From Tectiglobus sp965223355 (GTDB taxonomy: Bacteria; Pseudomonadota; Alphaproteobacteria; Rhizobiales; Hyphomicrobiaceae): 64,000 nt of DNA. How positions within the stretch are numbered: the stretch's first letter is position 1; each line of letters begins with the position of its first letter. The stretch covers positions 2,232,001 through 2,296,000 of the forward strand of contig CBDCWE010000003.1 of NCBI GenBank assembly GCA_965223355.1. Direction: 5' to 3'. The notes under the pieces are model-generated. The model saw only the letters and a program-made list of their open reading frames with translations, ran no database searches and was not told the DNA's origin. The position numbers and the translations under genes were made by a program. This document shows, piece after piece, positions 36,084 to 43,537 of this stretch.

Positions 36084-36566
36084 TCAAAGATCGCCCAGTA
36101 ACGTCTCTGCACTGGTTGCACCGAAGCTGCCGGGCTCCTCCAAATGCAGGTGCGTGACCAGGCCGTTGTCGACAATCATGGAAAAGCGTCGGCAGCGCGG
36201 GCCAAAGCCATTGGCACTGAGATCGGTTTCGAGGCCGGCTGCACGGGAAAACTCCAGACAGCCGTCGCTGACCATCGAGACTTTGCCGTCGGCGCCATGC
36301 AGCTGGGCCCAGGCGGCCAAGACGAAGACATCGTTGGTTGCCAGGCACATCACCTCGTCAATGCCGGCGGCCTTGAGGGCGTCCGACTGTTCGACAAAGC
36401 CCGGTAAATGCTTGGCTGAACATGTTCGCGTGAACGCGCCCGGCACGCCGAACATGGCAATCCGCCGGCCGCCGAACAGCTCATCGCTGGTGATGGCGGA
36501 CGGGCCGTCGTCTGTCAGAGAAAACAACGTAACGGACGGAACTTTTTGTCCAACCTCGATCATCAA
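36084..36566 (-). CDS. Peroxiredoxin (Prx5/AhpE-like, 1- or 2-Cys)
   Basis: 160 residues. Thioredoxin-fold peroxidase that reduces H2O2 and alkyl peroxides. Seen: the peroxidatic Cys49 in GVPGAFTRTCSAKHLPGF, and GPRCRRFSMIVDNGLV, in which the Arg that activates the Cys should be. The Prx5 type usually uses glutaredoxin or thioredoxin as reductant. AAGGA lies 9 nt before the first ATG; a second ATG follows at once. It is transcribed alone, towards the tRNA-Pro gene. Confidence 0.93.
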   Translation of the reverse strand: MMIEVGQKVPSVTLFSLTDDGPSAITSDELFGGRRIAMFGVPGAFTRTCSAKHLPGFVEQSDALKAAGIDEVMCLATNDVFVLAAWAQLHGADGKVSMVSDGCLEFSRAAGLETDLSANGFGPRCRRFSMIVDNGLVTHLHLEEPGSFGATSAETLLGDL

Positions 36567-36899
36567 GATGTCCTTTCATTCGCTGATTGCGACCGCAGTC
36601 GTGACGTCTCTCATCCCGGTGAGACGCGCGAAACGGCGGGGCGAGGGCTTTAGCGCTACGGCCACCAACGCTGGCCAATCGGACCAGCGTTGGGTTCGAA
36701 CTGCATCAGTGGGGCTGCGCGCGAGCATGTCAATAAAGCGCAAGCGTTGCGTCTGGTCCACTTGAAGGCAGCCTTGCGACATGGTTTGAGTGTCGGCAGA
36801 ATTGCATCTCAAGGCGCAGAATTTTGCAATGCTGCGCTGCTGCCTTTTGATGGCGCACATGACTTTACAGGTATCGTTGGCTGGATCATTTCCGCCTTG

Positions 36900-37160
36900 G
36901 TGGTCTCTATCACTTAAAATGGCGCATTGAGATGCGCTGCCCTGGTTCGTGAGCAGGAAGGCGTGCGCAAGCATAGCGTGTGCTATGGTGAGCACGGCTG
37001 ACGCCCTCACGGGCCAGGGCAGCGCACCGAAGGCGCTCAGATTTGGCCTGATGCCAGCGTTGCGGCGGCCTCATGATGCGCCGCATCACCGCGCCCACCG
37101 CGCCTTGGCACAGACCAAATCTGAGCGTCTGAACGCACCATTTTAAGTGATTGAGACCAC
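36900..37160. mobile_element. MITE-like element with terminal inverted repeats and two internal hairpins
   Basis: Left end GGTCTCTATCACTTAAAATG and right end (complement) GGTCTCAATCACTTAAAATG differ at one base. Inside are two long palindromes: 36934-37025 with arms GCGCTGCCCTGG/CCAGGGCAGCGC and a nested ATAGC-GTGT-GCTAT tip, and about 37035-37125 with arms CGCTCAGATTTGG/CCAAATCTGAGCG. No open frame of substance is inside. A truncated second left end (GGTCTCTATCAC) follows at 37165. The right end also occurs alone at 5597-5613. The rest of the 36567-36899 gap shows no gene I can support. Confidence 0.7.
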
Positions 37161-37164
37161 TCGC

Positions 37165-37275
37165 GGTCTCTATCACATCGCCGGCCCGCTCCCGGCCCCG
37201 GGCGCCGATCGGATCATGGCCTTTGGCCGGCCGGCAGGGGAGCGGAATGGTTCGAGCCAACTCCGAAAGGCCATA
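37165..37275 (-). repeat. R2 repeat, copy d
   Basis: Read on the minus strand it gives GAGTTGGCTCGAACCATTCC, then GCTCCCC, GCCGGCCGGC, GGCCATGATC, matching copy c closely. It abuts the MITE-like element, with the leftover terminal sequence at the join. Confidence 0.65.
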
Positions 37276-37335
37276 AGCGATCAGCACCGCCGACCCGGCC
37301 TTGCACGACAATGCGACAACGCACCAGGGGAGCCG

Positions 37336-38718
37336 ATGAGAATGAATTTGCACGCAAAACTGATGGAGCGCGCCGAAAGCGGCAATCCGATCCGTGTCGG
37401 TATGATTGGAGCGGGCAAGTTCGGCACGATGTTCCTGTCGCAGGTCCGCAAGCTTGACGGCATTCACCTGGTCGGCGTGGCGGACCTTTCTCCGCACAAT
37501 GCACGCTCGAACCTGGAGTTCGTCGGCTGGACGTCCGAGCAGTTCAACGCGGCATCGCTCGATGCGGCCGCGCGCACCGGCGCAACCCACGTTGGCGACA
37601 ACTGGGAAGCGCTCGTTGCCCACCCGCATATCGATATCGTCATCGAATGCACCGGCGCGCCGGTCGCTGCGATCGATCACATCCTGGCGGCGTTCGGCAA
37701 CGGCAAGCATGTCATCAATGTTACGGTCGAGGCCGACGCGTTTTGTGGGCTTGCGCTCGCTGCCAAGGCCAAAGCGGCCGGGGTTATCTATTCCATGGCC
37801 TATGGCGATCAACCGGCTTTGACCTGTGATTTGATCGACTGGGCGCGGGCCTGCGGGTTTAACGTTGTGGCGGCCGGGCGCGGTCACAAATGGCTTCCCG
37901 AGTTTCGTCGGTCGACCCCTGAAACCGTCTGGGATCATTGGGGGGTGAGCCGTGAAGCAGCCGAACGCGGGCGCCTCAACCCGAAGATGTTCAACTCGTT
38001 CCTAGATGGATCGAAGCCGGCCATTGAATGCGCTGCGATTGCCAATGCAGGTGGCCTCGATGTGCCGGTCAATGGTCTCCAGTTTCCGGTTGGCGGTGCC
38101 GAAGATCTCGCCACTATCATGCGGCCAAAGGCGGACGGCGGGTATCTGGACCACAAGGGAATGGTTGAGGTTGCCTCGTCGCTGACGCTCGGCGGTGAAC
38201 CTGTCGCCTACGACATCCGCCAGGGCGTCTGGGTCGTGTTCGAAGGCGACAGCGAATATCTGCGCAATTGTTTCCAGGAGTACACCGTCAAGACCGATGA
38301 CAGCGGCCGCTACACGTCGCTTTACAAGCGCTGGCACCTGATCGGGCTGGAGTTGCCAATCTCGGTCGCATCGGTAGGGCTGCGTGGCGAGCCGACGGGT
38401 GTGGTCAACACGTTCAATGGCGACGTCGCAGCGTTTGCGAAACGCAACTTGGCGGCCGGTGAAATCCTCGATGGTGAAGGCGGCTATACGGTCACCGGCG
38501 GCCTGCGTCCCGGCCCGGCGTCGATGGCGGCGGGCTACCTGCCTCTCGGTCTCGCGCACGACGTCAAGTTGACGCGGGCGATCGCCGACGGCGCGCCGAT
38601 CACATTCGAGGATGTCGAAATCGACCAAACCACAACTGCTTACAGGCTGCGAAAATGGATGCAGACGCTGGTTCTGGATAGCGCCCCGGGAGGTGGTGCA
38701 ATACCATCCCAGCTATGA
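37336..38718 (+). CDS. SAF-domain NAD(P)-dependent oxidoreductase (homoserine dehydrogenase-like)
   Basis: 460 residues. N-terminal Rossmann domain: IRVGMIGAGKFGTMFLSQV, then VIECTGAPVAAIDHILAAFGNGKHVINVTVEAD. The middle resembles homoserine-dehydrogenase-type oxidoreductases (YSMAYGDQPALTCDLIDWARACGFNVVAAGRGHKWLPEF). The C-terminal part (about 375-455: NLAAGEILDGEGGYTVTGGL, ADGAPITFEDVEID) is a SAF domain, as in sialate synthases and altronate dehydratase. This architecture recurs in sugar-acid gene clusters, but I do not know the substrate. GGGGAG lies 5 nt before the ATG. The stop at 38716 is followed by a broken permease gene. Confidence 0.87.
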   Translation: MRMNLHAKLMERAESGNPIRVGMIGAGKFGTMFLSQVRKLDGIHLVGVADLSPHNARSNLEFVGWTSEQFNAASLDAAARTGATHVGDNWEALVAHPHIDIVIECTGAPVAAIDHILAAFGNGKHVINVTVEADAFCGLALAAKAKAAGVIYSMAYGDQPALTCDLIDWARACGFNVVAAGRGHKWLPEFRRSTPETVWDHWGVSREAAERGRLNPKMFNSFLDGSKPAIECAAIANAGGLDVPVNGLQFPVGGAEDLATIMRPKADGGYLDHKGMVEVASSLTLGGEPVAYDIRQGVWVVFEGDSEYLRNCFQEYTVKTDDSGRYTSLYKRWHLIGLELPISVASVGLRGEPTGVVNTFNGDVAAFAKRNLAAGEILDGEGGYTVTGGLRPGPASMAAGYLPLGLAHDVKLTRAIADGAPITFEDVEIDQTTTAYRLRKWMQTLVLDSAPGGGAIPSQL

Positions 38719-38744
38719 ATTGAGGCGGTTGAGATGGATGCGAT

Positions 38745-39451
38745 TTGTGCGGCATCCATGGTTGCATCTTGGCAGACGTCGCGGACGGTTTCCAGGCTCA
38801 TGCCGCGGCGGGTGACGGCCCACTCGTCGTTTTGCTCAAGCATGTCGCCGGACTAATCTTGTTTCCGTATTTGTTGGTGAAGGGGCTCGCCTTCGATCGG
38901 CTTGGTTGGCCAGGCTTGGCAGCCGTTATCATCGGCGGCGGTGCGCCGATGGTTTAGACGTCGCCATCCTTTGGGGCGCGGGTGGCACGATCGGATCATG
39001 GCAGAACGTCGGCCATGTCATGTTTGTCTGTGCCGGCATGATGTGGGCTGGCTATACCGTTGCCGTGCGCAAAGCAAGATTGGGAGGGCTTCACGCGGCT
39101 GCGGTCGCTGCGGTCGGGTCACTGATCGTCTACATGCCAATATATCTTGTCGTTTCAGGAGATGCTCTACGCCTTGCGTCCTGGAGCGACCTTGCCTTGC
39201 AGGCATTTGTCCATGGAATTCTGGCGGCTGTGGTTGCGCTGGTTTGCATCGCTCGCGCAGTCAATCTGCTTGGCGCGTCAAACGGATCAGCATTCGCCGC
39301 CCTCGCGCCCGCGATAACCGCGATCTTTGCAATACCGCTTCTCGGTGAATGGCCGGCAACCGGGGACTGGATCGCCATGCTTCTGATTTCGGGCGGTGTC
39401 TATATCGCAAGCGGCGGCCCGCTTCCGAGACACCTCTCGGACGCCGAGTGA
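38745..39451 (+). pseudogene. Broken EamA/DMT-family permease
   Basis: The first piece (about 38810-38957) reads LLKHVAGLILFPYLLVKGLAFDRLGWPGLAAVIIGGGAPMV and then stops at 38955. In another frame, the second piece to 39451 reads NVGHVMFVCAGMMWAGYTVAVRKARLGGLHAAAVAAVGSL, then ASNGSAFAALAPAITAIFAIPLLGEWPATGDWIAMLLISGGVYIA, the second EamA repeat with its normal ending. The N-terminal helices and the segment joining the two pieces are missing, so this is a deletion plus frameshift, not one frameshift. Function is almost surely lost. Confidence 0.8.
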
Positions 39452-39857
39452 CCGCGCAATGACAAGGTCATGAAACAATCAAGAACATCGAGCGGCTGTT
39501 TGCCGTTGGTTGATGATGTGGAACGGTGTCTTGCGACTTGCGCATAACCGACTGTCGACAAACGATGGTGGGTTGCGCCACTCCCGGCCGGCGGCCGGCG
39601 CCGGCCACCTCCCGATAGATCTGAGCCGAACCGGTCATGGCCGCCCCACTTTGCGCATCACCACAACGCAAACGTCGCGGTTGACCACACCTCGTGGCCA
39701 AACGTGCGACACTATGCCAACATGTCGATATAAATATTTCTTTATGTCTTGTTGCGTGGCGGTCTGGCAGGCGCTATAGGCGTTGGCGGGCAGGCCGGTG
39801 GCCGGCAGCGCCGATCCGGCCGCAGCGAGGAAATTTCAGATCAGGGGATAACAGACC
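39452..39857. other. Intergenic region before ahcY (no gene seen)
   Basis: 406 bp without a supported gene. The part at about 39720-39760 is A+T-rich (TCGATATAAATATTTC) and suits a promoter; downstream of it is a G+C-rich leader with CGGCAGCGCCGATCCGGCCG that could fold. I searched by eye for a SAH or SAM riboswitch core and did not find one. Confidence 0.5.
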
Positions 39858-41255
39858 ATGAGTACGCCGGATTATGTGGTGGCCGACATTGCGCTTGCCG
39901 ACTTCGGACGCAAGGAAATCGAAATCGCCGAGACGGAGATGCCTGGTCTAATGGCCTGCCGCGAGGAATTCGGGTCCGCGCAACCGCTCAAAGGTGCGCG
40001 CATCAGCGGCTCCTTGCACATGACAATCCAGACCGCCGTGTTGATCGAGACGTTGAATGCGTTGGGCGCCGACGTGAGGTGGGCCTCCTGCAACATCTTC
40101 TCGACGCAGGATCATGCCGCGGCCGCAATTGCGGCAGGCGGAACGCCGGTGTTTGCCGTCAAAGGCGAGACGCTCGAGGAATACTGGGATTACATCGATA
40201 AAATCTTCCTGTGGGCCGACGGCGGGCCATCCAATATGATCCTCGATGACGGCGGCGATGCCACGATGTACATCCTGCTCGGGTCACGCGCCGAGGCCGG
40301 CGCCGATGTCCTGTCCGATCCGGGGTCCGAGGAGGAACAGTATCTGTTCGCCCAGATCAAACGCCGGATGGCGGCAAGCCCGGGCTGGTTTGCGGCACAA
40401 AAGGCTGCCATCCAAGGTGTTTCGGAAGAAACGACAACCGGCGTCAACCGCCTCTATCAGCTGATGAAGCGTGGCGAGCTGCCGTTTCCGGCAATCAACG
40501 TCAATGACTCGGTGACCAAGTCGAAGTTTGACAACAAGTACGGCTGCAAGGAAAGCCTGGTCGACGGCATCCGGCGCGGCACCGACGTGATGATGGCGGG
40601 CAAGGTTGCCGTCGTGTGCGGCTATGGCGACGTCGGCAAGGGCTCGGCCGCCAGTCTGCAGGGTGCCGGGGCGCGGGTTAAGGTCACCGAGGTCGACCCG
40701 ATTTGTGCGTTGCAAGCGTGCATGGATGGGTTCGAGGTGGTGACGCTGGAGGACGCCGCACCGGAAGCCGACATCGTGATCACGACGACCGGCAACAAGG
40801 ACGTCGTCACGGTCGATCATATGCGCCAGTTCAAGGACATGTGCATTGTTGGCAACATCGGTCACTTCGACAACGAGATCCAGGTTGCAGCGCTCAAGAA
40901 CTTCAAGTGGACCAACGTCAAGCCGCAAGTCGACTTGATCGAGTTTCCGGATTCCAAACGTATCATTCTGCTGTCGGAAGGACGATTGCTCAACCTCGGT
41001 AACGCGACCGGTCACCCCAGTTTCGTGATGTCTGCAAGCTTTACCAATCAGGTGCTGGCGCAAATCGAGCTGTTCACCAAGGGTGATCAATACAGCAACG
41101 AAGTCTATGTTCTGCCCAAGCATCTCGATGAGAAGGTTGCCCGTCTCCATCTCGCCAAGCTTGGCGCGACACTGACCGAGATGAGCCAGGAGCAGGCCGC
41201 CTACATCGGTGTCGATGTCAACGGGCCCTACAAGCCTGAGCATTACCGCTACTAG
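39858..41255 (+). CDS. ahcY: Adenosylhomocysteinase
   Basis: Hydrolyses S-adenosylhomocysteine to homocysteine and adenosine, clearing the product of methyltransferases. 465 residues, as in other bacteria. Seen: ADFGRKEIEIAETEMPGL, HMTIQTAVLIETLNALGADVRWASCNIFSTQDHAAAAI, the NAD site VCGYGDVGKGSAASLQGAGA, NVNDSVTKSKFDNKYGC with the catalytic Lys/Asp, and the C-terminal GPYKPEHYRY that reaches into the neighbour's NAD site. The stop TAG is the start of R1 copy f. Confidence 0.98.
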   Translation: MSTPDYVVADIALADFGRKEIEIAETEMPGLMACREEFGSAQPLKGARISGSLHMTIQTAVLIETLNALGADVRWASCNIFSTQDHAAAAIAAGGTPVFAVKGETLEEYWDYIDKIFLWADGGPSNMILDDGGDATMYILLGSRAEAGADVLSDPGSEEEQYLFAQIKRRMAASPGWFAAQKAAIQGVSEETTTGVNRLYQLMKRGELPFPAINVNDSVTKSKFDNKYGCKESLVDGIRRGTDVMMAGKVAVVCGYGDVGKGSAASLQGAGARVKVTEVDPICALQACMDGFEVVTLEDAAPEADIVITTTGNKDVVTVDHMRQFKDMCIVGNIGHFDNEIQVAALKNFKWTNVKPQVDLIEFPDSKRIILLSEGRLLNLGNATGHPSFVMSASFTNQVLAQIELFTKGDQYSNEVYVLPKHLDEKVARLHLAKLGATLTEMSQEQAAYIGVDVNGPYKPEHYRY

Positions 41256-41390
41256 ATCATCGTGCTTTAAGTTGGAACCGCTATTGCGGTTCCTACTCAA
41301 AGCACAAAGATGATCGCCACTTTAGAGGCGAGCAACTTTCTGCCTTTATTCGGGATCGTTCCGATTCCGAATAAAGGCAGGTTGCTCTAG
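41252..41390 (-). repeat. R1 repeat, copy f (full length, reverse)
   Basis: Begins CTAGATCATCGTGC, in which TAG is the ahcY stop codon, and ends CAGGTTGCTCTAG. Hairpin B has loop TATT and two mismatches; hairpin A is intact. Confidence 0.9.
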
Positions 41391-41572
41391 GGATCCTCTG
41401 AACACGTTTCAGGCTTCCAAAGGGCTTGGCCCTTTGGCGGGATCGTTAAGGGCGGAGCCCTTAACCAATCGCCGCTTGGCGGCGATCCTTGAGGGGCTTG
41501 TCCGCCCCTCAAACTCCTCGGCCACGGGATGGGTCCCCTGGACCTCGGACTTTATTCAGAGGTTTGTTAGTG
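41391..41572 (-). repeat. R3 repeat: five-hairpin array, copy b
   Basis: Mirror image of copy a: CCAAAGGGC/GCCCTTTGG, GTTAAGGGC/GCCCTTAAC, ATCGCCGCTTGGCGGCGAT, TTGAGGGGC/GCCCCTCAA and GGGATGGGTCCCCTGG in that order. It sits after R1 copy f, as copy a sits before R1 copy c. With R1 it fills most of the 391-bp gap 41256-41646. Confidence 0.85.
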
Positions 41573-41646
41573 GTTTGTTGCTCTAACGAACGTTCAGGCC
41601 AGAACGCGAACTCATCGGGCGTTCTTGCAGCGTAAAGCAGATCGCA

Positions 41647-42249
41647 TCAAGGCGTTTTCTTCTTGCGGCGTGCCGGTTTGCGGGACCAGCGCTTGGCGAG
41701 TTTGGTGAGTTCCTTTTCGATCCAATCGATCTCGACATGGGCCGGGTCGAAGTCCCCAGGGTGCCATTCGGTCAATTCGTCGTGGAGATCGTGTTCGGGA
41801 TCGGCGATGGCCTCAAGGAACTCGGCGTAGCCCCAGGGCCCGCCAATGTCTTCCGGCGGGCAGCGCCCTTTGGCGGCAAGCAGTCTGGGATAGAGACCGT
41901 CCGGTTCGGCAGCGTTTATGTGCTCGATCTTAATGGTATGTTCCCAGCCGTCGCCGAAGTCGTAGAGATATTTGAGGGTTTTGGCGCCGGTATCGTCAAG
42001 CACGGTCTGCAATGTCGTCTTGGTGGCATCCAGCGGCCCGTCGGGCCAGTCCGGAAGAGGCAGGCCCCAACCGACGTCGCGGGCGCGCAACTCCCACAGG
42101 TGGCTGTTGGTCCAGCCAATCGCGATCTGGAGCACCTGATGCAATCGGTCGAGACGCAGCCCCGCCGGCACTTCGAGCCGGCGCATGACACCGGGTTCGA
42201 CGTCATCCATAGTGACCTTAAGACGGACGATGTTATCGATGCTGATCAT
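41647..42249 (-). CDS. pRiA4b ORF-3-like family protein
   Basis: 200 residues. Seen: VTMDDVEPGVMRRLEVPAGLRLDRLHQVLQIAIGWTNSHLWEL at the N-terminus, LKYLYDFGDGWEHTIKIE in the middle and CPPEDIGGPWGYAEFLEAIADPEH towards the end, the three hallmarks of the plasmid pRiA4b ORF-3 family. The C-terminus is Lys/Arg-rich (KPARRKKKTP). The family is widespread and its function is unknown; it is often found on mobile DNA, though here it lies between housekeeping genes. No clear partner genes. Confidence 0.88.
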   Translation of the reverse strand: MISIDNIVRLKVTMDDVEPGVMRRLEVPAGLRLDRLHQVLQIAIGWTNSHLWELRARDVGWGLPLPDWPDGPLDATKTTLQTVLDDTGAKTLKYLYDFGDGWEHTIKIEHINAAEPDGLYPRLLAAKGRCPPEDIGGPWGYAEFLEAIADPEHDLHDELTEWHPGDFDPAHVEIDWIEKELTKLAKRWSRKPARRKKKTP

Positions 42250-42314
42250 GCCATCAGGTTAGTGGCATTTGCCTGATCTTTCCAGGCGTTTTCGGCGACA
42301 GTTGGGGATGGTCC

Positions 42315-42471
42315 TCTTAATCGGGGGTATGAGGGGTGGATAGTCCCGCCAACGGGCCGTGTCCTTTGCAAATCCGTGACGTGTTCAGAGGTTGCCGCGA
42401 GACCCTGCCGTCATTCGCAATCGGAACAATCCCGAATGAAGGCAGACAGTTGCTCGGTTCTGATGTGGCGC
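42315..42471 (+). repeat. Degenerate R3 fragment followed by R1 copy g
   Basis: 42315-42396 keeps R3-like words (GAGGGGTGG, CGGGCCGTGTCCTTTG, GTGTTCAGAGGTT). 42398-42471 is a worn R1 hairpin A: CTGCCGTCATTCGCAATCGG and CCCGAATGAAGGCAG, ending AGTTGCTCGG. Hairpin B is missing. Together they occupy the middle of the 408-bp gap 42250-42657, where I see no gene. Confidence 0.65.
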
Positions 42472-42657
42472 GCATGGTGGGCACGCGTAACGGACGGTGC
42501 TGACCGGTTCGCTGCAACCGGGCAGCTTCGGCGCGGAAACATCACGCCGCGAATCAGGTCCGTCGATCAATGTTTGTGTCCACACGCCGCACACGCCGCC
42601 TGGCCAGAGGTGCCGCGCGCAGCGTGCCGGAACCCCGCTGCGAAGCAAGTGGCCCCG

Positions 42658-42978
42658 TTAACTGATCGGCTTGCACGGTGTCCAAATCACCGCAGCTTTG
42701 GTGCCGATGGTAACGCGAATCTGCTCGTCGTTGAGTTGATCGGCATCGAAGCTGGCGCCGGCATCCGGCTGGCCGTCCGGAATGACGAAGTCGACGTGAT
42801 GGCGATCGACGTTGGCCTTGACCGCAGTGCCGTTGAACGCCACGTCGTCATAGTTGCGCACCGACAGGCTCATTCCACCCCCGGGCGGACACCACTCGCC
42901 AACAATCTGATCGGCGCTGGCGGGCGACATCGGGACAACGGCAAGCAACAGGGCGACGACAACAACGCGGCAAACCAT
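42658..42978 (-). CDS. Small exported hypothetical protein
   Basis: 106 residues. A clear signal sequence MVCRVVVVALLLAVVPMSPASA with probable cleavage after ASA, leaving about 84 residues. The mature part begins DQIVGEWCPPGGGMSLSVRNYDDV and ends VIWTPCKPIS, with two Cys that could form one disulfide. The shape (short beta-rich, WCPP near the N-terminus) is like small periplasmic lipocalin-like or DUF proteins, but I do not recognise a family. GGAGG lies upstream of the ATG. Isolated gene. Confidence 0.7.
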   Translation of the reverse strand: MVCRVVVVALLLAVVPMSPASADQIVGEWCPPGGGMSLSVRNYDDVAFNGTAVKANVDRHHVDFVIPDGQPDAGASFDADQLNDEQIRVTIGTKAAVIWTPCKPIS

Positions 42979-43065
42979 GGGCGCACCTCCGGCGGACCAT
43001 AAACCTGGGCATCAAGCTTAAACCATTTCCGGCTGTGGCGAAATTGGTCTGGGCAACCTCTGATT

Positions 43066-43228
43066 TCGTCCAGGGTCCAGGGGGTGATCCCGTGGCCGAG
43101 GCGTTTGCGGGCCTGACGGGGCCCAATCGATCGCCGCCAAACGGCGATTGGTTCAAGGACCGGGGCCCATTGGTGCCGCCCCGGGGCGATGCTCCTTCGG
43201 CAGCCCGTGACGTGTTCACAGGTCTCCC
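43066..43228 (-). repeat. Degenerate R3 copy c
   Basis: Worn version of the five-hairpin array: CCAGGGTCCAGGGG, GATCGCCGCCAAACGGCGAT, GGCCCATTGGTGCCGCCCC, ending near TGACGTGTTCACAGG. It occupies part of the 559-bp gap 42979-43537; the remainder (43229-43537) shows no supported gene and should hold the promoter of the large gene. Confidence 0.5.
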
Positions 43229-43537
43229 AACGCGGCCTCGTAATCGCCTGGCCCGGCATCATCGAGGCGTTCTGCAAGGACGGCTTTGTTAGGCCTGCTT
43301 TGCAGTTGCCGGCGCACGGATAGCTCGTCGCAGGGCGCGGCACTGTCAACTTGGTCGTCGTTTGCACGACAACAGAAGCAACCGGCATTCGGCTCTCTGC
43401 AATCGGCCGGAATGAACATTGCACTGATATTTGGAACGGAATAGTTTGCCTGGTCCCGGCGTGATCCGCGTTGAACGACCGAGACCTTCGGGGACCGTTG
43501 CGGGCCAGCCCCGCAGGTCGGAGAGGAAGACTTCTTG

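Noticed and set aside
39720..39857. SAH or SAM riboswitch before ahcY
   Set aside because: ahcY leaders often carry one, but I do not find the SAH-aptamer core or a convincing SAM-type fold here.
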